A stretch of DNA of 64,000 nucleotides. It comes from Blastomonas fulva (GTDB lineage: Bacteria; Pseudomonadota; Alphaproteobacteria; Sphingomonadales; Sphingomonadaceae). Every line of letters starts with the position of its first letter. Positions within the stretch are counted from its first letter, which is position 1. The stretch spans positions 3,572,501 to 3,636,500 of the forward strand of contig NZ_CP020083.1 of the NCBI RefSeq assembly GCF_003431825.1, given 5' to 3'. The notes beneath the pieces were generated by a model. It ran no database searches. It worked only from the letters and a program-made list of their open reading frames with translations, and had not been told where the DNA came from. The position numbers and the translations under genes were made by a program. This document shows, piece by piece, positions 8,241 to 17,606 of this stretch.

Positions 8241-10061
8241 TCAAGCGGGCCGCGCGCGCCCCCGCCCCCGCGCCCACCGCAGCACGCCATACAGCAGCGC
8301 CATCAGCACCAGACCCAGTCCGACGAGCATCCACCAGTAATGCACCGCCATCTTCTTGAGCGTGTTGATCCCGATCTGCTGGGTGGAATCATAGCCTGCA
8401 GGCATTTCGAGCACCCCGTTGCGCTTTGCATAAGCGCGGTAATCGGCCATCAGCTCGGCGAACCTGGCGGGCTCAGCCTTGCTGAGATCGCGCGTCTCGC
8501 CGGGATCGCTGGCGATATCGAACAGCCGCCACCGGCCATCGCCATAAGGCTTCAGGTTGCGCACCAGCTTGTACGCTCCCTTGAACAGCGCTGCGTTGCC
8601 CGACACTTCGAACCCCACCGGCACTTCGGCAGGGCGCACCGTATCGCTGTCGCCGCTGAGCAGCGGCACCAGCGATGCACCGTCAAAGGCATCGGCGTTA
8701 GCGGTGCCGCCCGCCAGCGCCAGCAGCGTCGGCGCGATGTCGCTCACCGTCGTCATCGCCGCGCTGGGCTTGGCCGGCACGATGCCCCGACCGGCCATGA
8801 TCATCGGCACATGCAGCCCGCCCTCGCTCGCGTAGAACTTGAACATCGCGCCGGGGGATGCGGCGGCATTGGCGAATTCGGGGCCGATAAAGCCATAGGT
8901 CCCCTTCTCCCCCCAATTGTCCGCCGACACGCTGTAGCCGTTGGCGCGGGTCCAAAGCTCCATGCTGCGTGCGCCCGCCATCGGGTTGCTGGGCTCCGGG
9001 CCATTGTCGGATGTGAACACGAACACGGTATTGTCATACTGGCCGGTGCGCTTGAGGTGCGCGATGAGCCGCCCGACATGATGATCCATCGCCTCGATCA
9101 TCCCGGCGTTGATCGCCATATGCCGCGCGAACAGCGCCTGCTCTTCCGCGCTCAGGCTGTCCCACTCACGCAGGCCTTCAGGTGGATCGGCGAGCGGCGC
9201 GCCCTGCGGAATCAGCCCCATCGCCTGCGCGCGCTGCCAGCGAGCGGTCCGCATCGCGGCCCAGCCCTGGCGATAGGTATCGGCGTATTTTCGGGTGAAC
9301 TGCGCCGGGGCCTGCACCGGAATGTGCACCGCCTGAAAGCCGATATAGGCGAAGAACGGCTGATCGGCCGGGCCCGTTCCGAGATAGTCGACCATCTGGT
9401 CGACCAGAAAGCGCGACGAATAGAAGTCCTTGGGAAGGCTCGCGGGCTTTCCGTCCTCGAACCAGGGCGCGGTCTTGTAATAGGGCATATAGGACTTCTG
9501 TTCCCAGTTGTCCGCGCCCGAGGCATCGAGAATGAACGACCGATCGAAACCGTGATCGCCCGGCAGGTCGCCCGCGCCATGGCCGAGATGCCATTTGCCG
9601 GTCATGTAGGTGCGATAGCCCCGCGCCTTCAGCCGCTCGGCGATCGTCGTCACGCCGGGTTCGAAGCGCAGCGAATAGCCGGTCTTGCCGATATGCTCGG
9701 CCGGGATCACCTCCTGGATTGTCGAGACGCCGGTGCGGTGATTGTCGAGCCCCGTCAGCAGCATCGCGCGCGAAGGCGAGCACAAGGGCGAGCTGTAATA
9801 GCGGGTGAACATCCGCCCGCGCTGCGCCAGCGCATCGATATTTGGCGTGTTCGCCTCGCCGCCGTAAATCCCCAGATCCATCAGCGCGAGATCGTCCGCA
9901 AGTAGTACCACGAAGTTGGGCGGCGCCGCAGCGGTTGGGGCGACGGGGGCCGGCGCTGCGCCGGGCAGAGCGGCGCGCGGTGCCGTTGCGGCGAACGCGA
10001 CCGAGGCCGCACCTAGCCCGGCGATCGCCCACATGGCCATTTTCCGTCGGATGCCCGCCAA
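8241..10061 (-). CDS. Cys-type sulfatase 2 with C-terminal membrane helix
   Basis: The product is 606 aa, a type I sulfatase. It has an N-terminal signal sequence (RRKMAMWAIAGLGAASVAFA), metal-binding Asp56-Asp57 in FVVLLADDLALMD, and the formylglycine signature CSPSRAMLLTG with Cys94. TGKWHLGHG and FTSDNGPEPSN contribute active-site residues. A single transmembrane helix lies near residues 573-595 followed by a basic tail, so the enzyme is probably tethered with its catalytic domain outside the cytoplasm. The start is a TTG with GGGAG seven bases upstream; an in-frame ATG at 10040 is the alternative. It is transcribed alone behind operator 3. The arrangement differs enough from sulfatase 1 to suggest another substrate or a second ester position. 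Confidence 0.94.
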   Translation of the reverse strand: MAGIRRKMAMWAIAGLGAASVAFAATAPRAALPGAAPAPVAPTAAAPPNFVVLLADDLALMDLGIYGGEANTPNIDALAQRGRMFTRYYSSPLCSPSRAMLLTGLDNHRTGVSTIQEVIPAEHIGKTGYSLRFEPGVTTIAERLKARGYRTYMTGKWHLGHGAGDLPGDHGFDRSFILDASGADNWEQKSYMPYYKTAPWFEDGKPASLPKDFYSSRFLVDQMVDYLGTGPADQPFFAYIGFQAVHIPVQAPAQFTRKYADTYRQGWAAMRTARWQRAQAMGLIPQGAPLADPPEGLREWDSLSAEEQALFARHMAINAGMIEAMDHHVGRLIAHLKRTGQYDNTVFVFTSDNGPEPSNPMAGARSMELWTRANGYSVSADNWGEKGTYGFIGPEFANAAASPGAMFKFYASEGGLHVPMIMAGRGIVPAKPSAAMTTVSDIAPTLLALAGGTANADAFDGASLVPLLSGDSDTVRPAEVPVGFEVSGNAALFKGAYKLVRNLKPYGDGRWRLFDIASDPGETRDLSKAEPARFAELMADYRAYAKRNGVLEMPAGYDSTQQIGINTLKKMAVHYWWMLVGLGLVLMALLYGVLRWARGRGRARPA

Positions 10062-10093
10062 GCCTCATCTCCCGTGCCGCTGGTCGCAGATTA

Positions 10094-10116
10094 TTTTGGC
10101 ATAGGCTATGACACAT
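10094..10116 (-). promoter_or_regulatory. Operator-like repeat 3 (sulfatase regulon)
   Basis: On the gene strand it reads ATGTGTCA-TAGCCTA-TGCCAAAA. The right arm and 7-base spacer match sites 1 and 2, and the spacer core TAGCCT is identical to site 2. The left arm is weaker. The centre forms the near palindrome TGTCATAG-C-CTATGCCA. It lies 33 bases upstream of the sulfatase 2 start. Confidence 0.6.
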
Positions 10117-10197
10117 CATCGGCAAGCGCAAGACCGACGCGACGGATGGAGTTGGCGGGTGGGGACAGGCATGGCGCGCCCGCAGGAGCGCCGCGGG

Positions 10198-12864
10198 TCA
10201 GGCGCGCAGCAGCTCGGGCAGCCCGGTGGAGATCTGCGGCGGGGACGAACGGCGGAACTTTTCAAGGCTGATCGGCAGTTCGAACTGCAGTCCGGTGCAA
10301 TCCTCGACCGACCATCGCGCCACCGCGCGGACCTTCAAGTTGACGCCCAACGCCACCTCGAACTCGGTACCGGGCGGCACATCCCAAAGCCCCTCGATCA
10401 GCGCGCCACCGGGCGAGATGTTCTTGATGCGCGCGGGGTAGCAATAGCCGTCATGATGGATGCCGATGGTGCGCAGCACCTTGTAGCGCGTTTCGCGGCT
10501 GTGCTTGTGGCCGATCGGTTCGACATGGCTGTCGACCCCGGCGAGCCGCTCGTTGGCTTCCTTGAGGCCCAATGGCTTGCCATAGATATAGCCCTGGACA
10601 TGGCTGCAGCCCAGCGAGCGGATCAATTCGAGCTCGTCGATGGTCTCCGCGCCCTCGGCGGTGGTTTCCATGTTGAGCGCTTCGGCGAGCGAGACGATCG
10701 AGCGGATGATCGCGCTGTTGGCGCTGCCCGATTGCGCCGCTCCGCGCACGAAGCTCTGATCGATCTTGATCTTGTCGAACGGCGCGGTGCGCAGATAGCC
10801 CAACGCCGAATAGCCGGTGCCGAAATCGTCGAGCGCCAGCCGCACGCCGATCGCCTTCAGCCGCTCGAAGATCCGGGCGGCGTCGAGCTTGTCGTCGAGG
10901 AACACGCTTTCGGTGATTTCCAGCTCGAGCCGCTCGGGTTCGAGCCCGCTCTGCGCAAGCGCATTGAGCACGATCGCCGGGAAGGCAGGATCGGCAAACT
11001 GCATAGGCGAGACGTTGACCGCGATGCGCACCTGGCGCGGCCAGGCTGCGGCATCGGCGCACGCGGTGCGCAGCACCCATTCGCCCAGCTGCATGATCAG
11101 GCCCGATTCCTCGGCAATCGGCACGAACACGCCCGGGCTGATCGGGCCACGCACCGGATGCTCCCAGCGCGCCAGCGCCTCGAACCCGCTGATCGTTTCG
11201 GTCGCGACGTTGACCACAGGCTGATAGGCGATGCTCATCCCACCCGCCTGCAGCGCGGCACGCAGCTCGCCTTCCAGCGCGCGGCGTTCATGCGCGACCT
11301 TGTGCATGTCCTCGCTGTAGAACTTCCAGATGCCGCGCCCGTTTTCCTTGGCGGAATAGAGCGCAAGGTCGGCGTTGCGGATCAGCGTTTCCGCGCCCGA
11401 GACGTGGCGGCCATCGGCAATCGCGATGCCGACCGAGGCGCCTATGACGATCTGGTTGCCCTCTACCATGTAGGGATGGCTCAGGTTCACGATCACCGAA
11501 CGGGCGATATCCGCCAGCCGCTCTTCGCTGATGATGCCCGGCAGCACCACCTGGAACTCGTCGCCGCCCAGACGGCCGACCTCGCCGCTGTCGCCGATGG
11601 TGCGCTTAAGCCGCTCGGACACCTGCTTGAGCAGCGCATCGCCGATCGGGTGGCCCAGCGTATCGTTGACCTGCTTGAAGCGATCGAGATCGAGCAGGAA
11701 CAGCGAGCACGGATTGGGCTCGCCGCGATGGCCAACCAGCGCCTTTTCGAACAGTTCCTTGATGTACAGCCGGTTGGCAAGGCCGGTCAGGTTGTCATAG
11801 CGCGCCAGCTGGGTCACCGCCTCGTGCGAACGCTTGACCTCGGTCAGGTCGGTGCCGTGGCCGCGGAAGCCCACGAACTGGCCGAATTCGTTGTAGAACG
11901 GACCGCCCGAAAGCGACCAGGCGCGCTCTTCGGCCGACTGGGCGACATGCACCGCCAGATCGTTGAACGCGGTCCGCGCGGAGAAATGGAAGTTGAACGT
12001 CCGCTCGCTGCCGCCACCTTCGGCGCCTGGCGAGCAGATCACCGAGCTCAAGGGCTGGCCGATGATGGTGTCCGGATCGGCCTCGATCGCGCTGATCGCC
12101 TCGTGACTGATATAGACGATGCGGCCGTGACGGTCGGTTTCCCAGAACCAGCCGCGGCCCGATTTCTCGTAATCGGACAGCAGGCAGCGCGCGCGTTCGT
12201 TGTTGAGCTTCTGCTGATCGACCTTGGCCTCAGCCTCATGGTCCTCCTTGCTGCGGATCAGCGCGACCAGCAGCATCGCGGGCAGGAACACCATCGCGCC
12301 GATCATGAACTGAAGCTCGCCACACGCCGCAAGCACCCCGGCGGCGGTCGACGCGCTGGCCAGGAACATCAGCATCCGGTGCGGCACCAGCACCACCAGA
12401 GAGGGCAGCAACGCGCCGAGCAAGGCAATTAGCCCGAACAGCTCTCCAACCGGGCCCAATGTGTGCGAGATGCTGAGCAGCGCGAAGGAATAGGCGGCCG
12501 ACGACAGGCACACCACCCAAGCCAGCATCCGCGGAAACCGCACCCCGGCAAGCTGGCGCGCGCGCGTGCTGACCGAGGGCAGATAGATCAGGATATCGAT
12601 GACGATCGACACCAGAATGGCCATCACCAGCGGCAGCGAAACGTCACTGAGTGCGAAACCGCCCGCGACGACGGTGATCGTGAGCGCAAGTGTCCTGACA
12701 CCAATGACGATCGGCCACAGCGCACAGATGGCGAGCAAAGACACCGCCGAAATCGGGTTGATCCCGCTCAGCCCTTCGACCGCGCCCTGACTGCGACGGT
12801 GAATCGTCGGCGCTTCGGCAGTTTCTTGTGGTGACTTCTTCTGTCCGAACATGCCAATCCGCAT
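10198..12864 (-). CDS. Membrane GGDEF-EAL-PilZ cyclic-di-GMP protein
   Basis: The product is 888 aa. Order: about five or six N-terminal transmembrane helices (residues about 35-205), a PAS domain (SGRGWFWETDRHGRIVYI), a GGDEF domain with intact motif RLGGDEF, an EAL domain with intact FEALARWEHP, VNVSP, LDDFGTGYS, KIDQSF and AEGAET motifs, and a C-terminal PilZ domain (RYKVLR then KNISPGGALIEG). It carries the residues for both making and degrading c-di-GMP and also a c-di-GMP receptor domain. No RxxD inhibitory site is seen five residues before GGDEF. It is a single gene in its own transcription unit; the sensed signal is unknown. Confidence 0.93.
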   Translation of the reverse strand: MRIGMFGQKKSPQETAEAPTIHRRSQGAVEGLSGINPISAVSLLAICALWPIVIGVRTLALTITVVAGGFALSDVSLPLVMAILVSIVIDILIYLPSVSTRARQLAGVRFPRMLAWVVCLSSAAYSFALLSISHTLGPVGELFGLIALLGALLPSLVVLVPHRMLMFLASASTAAGVLAACGELQFMIGAMVFLPAMLLVALIRSKEDHEAEAKVDQQKLNNERARCLLSDYEKSGRGWFWETDRHGRIVYISHEAISAIEADPDTIIGQPLSSVICSPGAEGGGSERTFNFHFSARTAFNDLAVHVAQSAEERAWSLSGGPFYNEFGQFVGFRGHGTDLTEVKRSHEAVTQLARYDNLTGLANRLYIKELFEKALVGHRGEPNPCSLFLLDLDRFKQVNDTLGHPIGDALLKQVSERLKRTIGDSGEVGRLGGDEFQVVLPGIISEERLADIARSVIVNLSHPYMVEGNQIVIGASVGIAIADGRHVSGAETLIRNADLALYSAKENGRGIWKFYSEDMHKVAHERRALEGELRAALQAGGMSIAYQPVVNVATETISGFEALARWEHPVRGPISPGVFVPIAEESGLIMQLGEWVLRTACADAAAWPRQVRIAVNVSPMQFADPAFPAIVLNALAQSGLEPERLELEITESVFLDDKLDAARIFERLKAIGVRLALDDFGTGYSALGYLRTAPFDKIKIDQSFVRGAAQSGSANSAIIRSIVSLAEALNMETTAEGAETIDELELIRSLGCSHVQGYIYGKPLGLKEANERLAGVDSHVEPIGHKHSRETRYKVLRTIGIHHDGYCYPARIKNISPGGALIEGLWDVPPGTEFEVALGVNLKVRAVARWSVEDCTGLQFELPISLEKFRRSSPPQISTGLPELLRA

Positions 12865-13000
12865 AGCGCGTGGCGATTAGCAAAGCGTTACCGATGGCCT
12901 CGCAACGGGGATAGAACCGTGTAAAATCCGGCGTTCCAGATGCGGCAGCAGGCAGACGGGATCGATTGGCAAATTGCGCCGCACCCCCCATATTGCCGGC

Positions 13001-13861
13001 ATGCAAACGCTGCGCGACTCCATCGGCACAGAAATCCGCAGAATCTTCGCCGAACCCGGCGGCAAGGTGATCGAGATTTCGCGCACGGATGAAGGTCTGT
13101 TCGGGGTGGATTCGGTGTGCTGGCAGGTGCATGGCGATGTGACCGCGATGATGATCGGCGGCATTGCCTCGTTGCTGCTGCAGATGCTCGAGCCGCGCGT
13201 GCTCGCCGGGGTCTGGGACCATTCGGTGTTCCGCCAGGATATGCGCGGCAGGTTGCGCCGCACCGCCGCGTTCCTTGCGCGGACGACCTATGGCGACAAG
13301 GCGCAGGCGCTGGGCGAAATCGCCCGCATCCGGCGGATCCACGATCACGTTCGCGGCACCCTGCCCGATGGCACGCCCTATGAGGCCAACGACCCGCAGT
13401 CCTTGGCCTGGGTGCATGTCACCGAAAGCCTGTGCTTCGTCGAAAGCTTCATCCGCTATTCCAGGCCGCATATGTCGATGCGCGATCGCGACCGGTATTT
13501 CGACGAAATGGCCGAGGTCGGCACGCTGCTGGGCGCGGACCCGGTGCCGCGCACCTATCGCGCGGCGCAGCGATTCATCCGCGATGTGCGCCCGACGCTG
13601 CGTTTTGACCAGCGCACCCGCGAGATCGCCGACCTGTTGCTGAACCAGCCACCCGCAAGCCCGCGCCTGGCCCCGTTCCATCACATGACGATGCAGGCCG
13701 GGGTCGATCTGCTGCCCGGCTGGGCGCGATCGATGCACGGGCTTTCGATCTCGCTGCCCGCCCGGCTCGCGGTGCGCGGCGGCACCACGGGCATGGCGGC
13801 GATCACCCGCTGGGCGCTGGCGCAGGGCAGTACGACGCGGAGCGCATCCGCCTCGGCCTGA
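13001..13861 (+). CDS. MpaB-type oxygenase (DUF2236)
   Basis: The product is 286 aa from the ATG at 13001; a TTG at 12974 would add nine residues. The sequence matches the DUF2236 / MpaB oxygenase family, histidine-rich helical proteins related to rubber oxygenase and mycophenolate side-chain cleaving MpaB. Visible features include WDHSVFRQDMRGRLRRTAAF, the YGDKAQALGEI helix and the HDHVRGTLPDGTPYEANDP motif typical of this family. Its substrate is unknown. It stands alone between the divergent GGDEF/EAL gene and the convergent mtnP gene. Confidence 0.85.
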   Translation: MQTLRDSIGTEIRRIFAEPGGKVIEISRTDEGLFGVDSVCWQVHGDVTAMMIGGIASLLLQMLEPRVLAGVWDHSVFRQDMRGRLRRTAAFLARTTYGDKAQALGEIARIRRIHDHVRGTLPDGTPYEANDPQSLAWVHVTESLCFVESFIRYSRPHMSMRDRDRYFDEMAEVGTLLGADPVPRTYRAAQRFIRDVRPTLRFDQRTREIADLLLNQPPASPRLAPFHHMTMQAGVDLLPGWARSMHGLSISLPARLAVRGGTTGMAAITRWALAQGSTTRSASASA

Positions 13862-13866
13862 GCCGG

Positions 13867-14739
13867 TCAGCGCGCGCGCAGGGCCCGTCCGGCAACCGCA
13901 TCGAGCTGCGCCAGCACCCTTGGATCGCGCGCATCGGGCGCGGTGATCAGCGCGAAATCGAGACAGGTGTCGATCGGGCTCGCTGCCCGCTGTTGCGGCA
14001 GGGACCTGGCCAATTCGATCACCAGTTGCCGCGCTTTGGCCGAATTGCTGTTCATCTGCGCGATGATCGCACCCACCTCGACATGCGCCTCGCCCTCGCG
14101 CCAGCAGTCATAATCGGTGACCATGCCGACCAGCGCGTAAGGCAGCTCGGCCTCGCGCGCCAACTTCGCCTCGGGCATCGCGGTCATGCCGATGACGTCG
14201 CAACCCCAGGCGCGATACATATGGCTCTCGGCGCGGCTGGAAAACTGCGGGCCCTCCATCGCCAGATAGGTGCCGCCCTCGCTGACCGGCGCCCCTGCAA
14301 CGCGCGCTGCGGCGGCGGCAAGCCCCGACAGCCGCGGGCATACCGGTTCCGCCATCGAGACATGCGCGACCATGCCGGTGCCGAAGAAGCTCTTGGTGCG
14401 GTTGACGGTGCGGTCGATGAACTGGTCGACGATCACGAAGCTCCCCGGCGGCAGCTCCTCGCGCAGCGATCCGATCGCGGAGATCGCGAGGATATCGGTG
14501 CAGCCGGCGCGCTTAAGCACATCCACATTGGCGCGCGCGTTGACATCGGTCGGGCTGATGCGATGGCCCTTGCCGTGGCGCGGAAGGAACACGAAGCGGT
14601 GGCCATGCAGGCTGCCGATCACCACCTCGTCCGATGCCTCGCCGAACGGGCTGTCGATACGGATGGACTGCGCGTCCTCCAGCCCGTCGATCGCATACAG
14701 GCCCGATCCGCCGATCACGCCAATCGTCCACTCGCTCAT
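13867..14739 (-). CDS. mtnP: S-methyl-5'-thioadenosine phosphorylase
   Basis: The product is 290 aa. It phosphorolyses methylthioadenosine from polyamine and S-adenosylmethionine metabolism to adenine and methylthioribose-1-phosphate. Diagnostic segments are IGVIGGSGLY near the N-terminus, PRHGKGHRISPTDVN, YLAMEGPQFSSRAES and IGMTAMPEAKLARE; these fit MTA phosphorylase better than purine nucleoside phosphorylase. I chose the ATG at 14739 with AGGG upstream; the frame extends to 14802 without a ribosome site. It lies 66 bases after the diheme cytochrome gene on the same strand and may be co-transcribed, though a functional link is not obvious. Confidence 0.94.
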   Translation of the reverse strand: MSEWTIGVIGGSGLYAIDGLEDAQSIRIDSPFGEASDEVVIGSLHGHRFVFLPRHGKGHRISPTDVNARANVDVLKRAGCTDILAISAIGSLREELPPGSFVIVDQFIDRTVNRTKSFFGTGMVAHVSMAEPVCPRLSGLAAAAARVAGAPVSEGGTYLAMEGPQFSSRAESHMYRAWGCDVIGMTAMPEAKLAREAELPYALVGMVTDYDCWREGEAHVEVGAIIAQMNSNSAKARQLVIELARSLPQQRAASPIDTCLDFALITAPDARDPRVLAQLDAVAGRALRAR

Positions 14740-14805
14740 CGGCCCTGGCCCCTTGTCTGCTGTATCTGCGCGATCGACTAAACCACGCCCGCAAGGGTGC
14801 AAACC

Positions 14806-15831
14806 CTATTTCGCGGGGAGCGACGAAATCCATTCACGGATCAGCGCGACCCCCTCGTCATGCACCAGCGATCGCCCGACCTCGGGCATTGCGATACCGG
14901 GCTCGGTCGAGCTCATCCGGTGGACCATGATCGAGCGATCGGGATCTCCGGGCGCAATCGCAAAGTCGTGCCCGCCGCTGCCGCGGCCCGCGGCAACCGG
15001 GCGCTTGTAGAGGCCGGTCGCGACCGGATCGCCCGCTGCGCCTGCATTGAGGAAGAGTCCGGAGTTGCTCGCGGACCCTTGCGGATTGTGACAATGCGCG
15101 CAGTTGATCGCGAGATAGGCGCGCGCGCGGGCATCGAGCGACCCGGTGCCGGCATCGTTCCACACCGGCGCGCTGCCCAGCGACACCGGTCCCTTCCAGT
15201 CGGTCCGGCTGCGCAGCGACGCGGCCGCCTTTCCGGTCAGCGCCATGTTCGCGGCCACTGGCCCGATCGGCACCACAGCGCCGCTGCGCGCATGGCATTC
15301 CTTGCACTGGTTCTTGTTGGGCACGGCATAGCTGATCGGCTGCGCTCTCCCCGATGCCCGGGGCACCGTGACCGGCAGGCGCGTGCCTGCCAGCTTGAGC
15401 TCTGCATCGGACATATCCGGCTTCCAGACATAAGGCAGCGCCTCCCAGCCCGATGCCCGGCGCAGCAGCACCCGGGTCTCGATCGGGCGGAACGCGGCCC
15501 CCTCGCCATAACCGAAGGTCTTGATCAGTGCGCTGCCGACGGGAAAGTCGAGCGCGCCATTGGCATCTGCGCTGATCCGCGCCGAAGCGGGGACGTAGAT
15601 GAACCGCTGCTTTTCGGCATAGTCGGAGAACAGCGGCGTGCGCAGGCTGTAACCGATCAGCTGGTCCGAGGGCGCGGTCACCCCCTGCCCGGTGAAGAAG
15701 CCGAATTCGGACAGCGTGCGCGGATAGCCGGCATCCTGAATCGCGCTATCGGAGATGCTGCCGGGTACCGGCGCGGCGCTCGCCAGCGGACCTGCGCAAG
15801 CGAGCGCCAGGGCAATGCGCCGCAGCTTCAC
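14806..15831 (-). CDS. SO2930-type diheme c-type cytochrome
   Basis: The product is 341 aa with a Sec signal (ALALACAGPLASAAPVPGS) and two CxxCH heme-binding sites (CKECH near residue 180, CAHCH near 240), so it is a periplasmic diheme cytochrome. The sequence and its partner match the SO2930 family (TIGR03806), known to sit next to the parallel beta-helix family TIGR03805. Its start overlaps the stop of that partner gene by four bases, indicating a coupled operon. The electron donor and acceptor are unknown. Confidence 0.92.
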   Translation of the reverse strand: MKLRRIALALACAGPLASAAPVPGSISDSAIQDAGYPRTLSEFGFFTGQGVTAPSDQLIGYSLRTPLFSDYAEKQRFIYVPASARISADANGALDFPVGSALIKTFGYGEGAAFRPIETRVLLRRASGWEALPYVWKPDMSDAELKLAGTRLPVTVPRASGRAQPISYAVPNKNQCKECHARSGAVVPIGPVAANMALTGKAAASLRSRTDWKGPVSLGSAPVWNDAGTGSLDARARAYLAINCAHCHNPQGSASNSGLFLNAGAAGDPVATGLYKRPVAAGRGSGGHDFAIAPGDPDRSIMVHRMSSTEPGIAMPEVGRSLVHDEGVALIREWISSLPAK

Positions 15832-17033
15832 TTGATCGCGGCCTCCATCGCCTCGGGCATCGCGATTTTGGGCAGCCGGGGCGCAGCATCGCCGGTGAGC
15901 TTGGCGAGCGCGGGCTGCGCGGTCTCGATCGGTTGATCGGACCGGCTGAGCCCCAGGTTGAGCACCGGAACGTCGTCGCTGGAGACGATGCTGGCCTCCG
16001 CCCCGCCGACGCCATCCCAGATGATCGGGGGGACGCTGCCGCCGAAGGCCGCGGCTAGCATTTCGCCCCCTGCAAATTGCGGCGCAAAGCCGGTCTTGCC
16101 ATGCGCATTGTCGCTGATCCGCACATTGCGCACGCTGGGCTGGTATTTCGCGTCGTCGTACTTCTGGCGATAGCCGATGACCATGATGTTGGACGAGCCA
16201 TTGCCGTCGAAGACATTGTCGAAGATTTCGATGTCGCGATTGGCCATCACCATGATCCCGGTGCCGCTGGGCACGCTGGCGACGATATTGCCCTTGGGCG
16301 CGAAATTGGGGGTGTCGTTTTCGGCGACGATATTGTCGAACACGCGAACATTGTGCCCGCCCTGCTGGGGCAGGTTGGGCAGATCGAACACCAGGATGCC
16401 GCCGGTGTTCTTGGTGGCGACGTTGTCATGGACGTCGGCGTTGAAGGAGTTTTCGATCTCGATCCCCGCCACGTTGAAGCGCGCGATGGAGTTGCGCACC
16501 ACGATGTTGCGCGATTGGCCGACATAGATTCCTGCATCCGACGCGCCGATGACCAGCACCGAGTCAACGAGCACGTTTTCCGATTCCACCGGATAGATGC
16601 CATAGGCGCCGTTGGTTTCCTTCGGGCCTCCGGTCCATTCGACCCGGATGTTGTGATAGACAATATTGTCCGCGCCCTTGGACTTGATCGCATCGCCCTT
16701 GCTGTCTTCCACCGCGAAATCGCGCAGCACGACATTGTCCGACGTCACCAGCAGGCCCTCGCCCGCCGCCAACTGGCCGGCGAAGCTGAGCACCGACTTG
16801 TCCGGCCCCGCGCCCTTGACGGTGACGCCCGCGATATCGAGCGACAATCCATCGGTCAGCGCAAACCGGCCTTCGCCCAGCTTCACGACATCGCCCGGCT
16901 GCGCGACGATCAGCGCCTCCTGCAGCCGCTCCTGCGCGCCCGGTCCCGCCGCGACGGCGATGTCCCTTGCGACCAGCGGCGTCGATGCGACACACGCCAT
17001 CAGCGCGATTGCTGCTGCAAATTTCCGCTTCAT
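15828..17033 (-). CDS. Periplasmic parallel beta-helix protein
   Basis: The product is 401 aa with a signal peptide (AAAIALMACVASTPLVARD). The middle is built of repeated short strands with Asn/Val ladders (DNVVLRDFAVEDSKGDAIKS, NVLVDSVLVIGASDAGIYVG, NIVVRNSIARFNVAGIEIEN), the hallmark of a right-handed parallel beta-helix. It belongs with the TIGR03805 family that partners the SO2930 cytochrome encoded immediately downstream. ATG at 17033 has GGAAGG eight bases upstream. Beta-helices often bind or cleave polysaccharide, but here the constant cytochrome partner suggests an unknown redox function. Confidence 0.9.
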   Translation of the reverse strand: MKRKFAAAIALMACVASTPLVARDIAVAAGPGAQERLQEALIVAQPGDVVKLGEGRFALTDGLSLDIAGVTVKGAGPDKSVLSFAGQLAAGEGLLVTSDNVVLRDFAVEDSKGDAIKSKGADNIVYHNIRVEWTGGPKETNGAYGIYPVESENVLVDSVLVIGASDAGIYVGQSRNIVVRNSIARFNVAGIEIENSFNADVHDNVATKNTGGILVFDLPNLPQQGGHNVRVFDNIVAENDTPNFAPKGNIVASVPSGTGIMVMANRDIEIFDNVFDGNGSSNIMVIGYRQKYDDAKYQPSVRNVRISDNAHGKTGFAPQFAGGEMLAAAFGGSVPPIIWDGVGGAEASIVSSDDVPVLNLGLSRSDQPIETAQPALAKLTGDAAPRLPKIAMPEAMEAAIK

Positions 17034-17138
17034 GCTTTTCCTTCCCCGCGTTATCACCGGAACCGGCGATGCCGTTCTGGTGCCCGTCTGATGCGGGCCG
17101 AGGGTGGAAGGCTAATCCTATTCCAGGTGGAGAACAAT

Positions 17139-17561
17139 ATGCGCGTTTTCGCTTCTGTCGCAATTCTGGCTGCCGGCACGCTGGCCCTGGCGGCCCCTGC
17201 TTTTGCCGCAGAGTCCATCACCGGCCGGTGGCATACGGTGGACAAGCGTGCGCTCGTCACCATTGCGCCCTGCGGCGCAACTTTGTGCGGCAAGATCACC
17301 CGGCTGCTGGAGCCTCCCAAGAGCGGAGTGACCACGGACGTCAAGAACCCCAATCCCGCGCTGCAGAAGCGCAAGCTGGTAGGGCTGCCTATCCTCAGCG
17401 ATTTTGTGGCCAACGGCGACAAATGGCACGGCAAGATCTACGATCCCAACACCGGCAAGACCTATCGGTCCGTCGTTTCGGCAGCAGGCGGCGGGAAACT
17501 GAATGTCGAAGGGTGCGTTTCTGTGTTTTGTCAGACCCAGGTCTGGACCAAGGCCAAGTAA
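17139..17561 (+). CDS. DUF2147 family exported protein
   Basis: The product is 140 aa. It has a signal peptide (MRVFASVAILAAGTLALAAP, cleavage near AFA|AE) followed by a compact domain beginning ITGRWHTVDKRALVTIAPCG and ending GCVSVFCQTQVWTKAK, matching DUF2147. Four cysteines could form disulfides in the periplasm. ATG at 17139 has AGGTGGAG upstream; longer frames running back from it are read-through of the opposite-strand gene. It is divergent from the beta-helix operon. Function unknown. Confidence 0.88.
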   Translation: MRVFASVAILAAGTLALAAPAFAAESITGRWHTVDKRALVTIAPCGATLCGKITRLLEPPKSGVTTDVKNPNPALQKRKLVGLPILSDFVANGDKWHGKIYDPNTGKTYRSVVSAAGGGKLNVEGCVSVFCQTQVWTKAK

Positions 17562-17606
17562 AACGGCGCGAGCACTTGCGTAACGGTCGATTCGGCCTGT
17601 TACATT

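Noticed and set aside
16077..17138. Long plus-strand open frame leading into the DUF2147 gene
   Set aside because: It is antisense to the beta-helix gene; the DUF2147 start with signal peptide and ribosome site lies at 17139.
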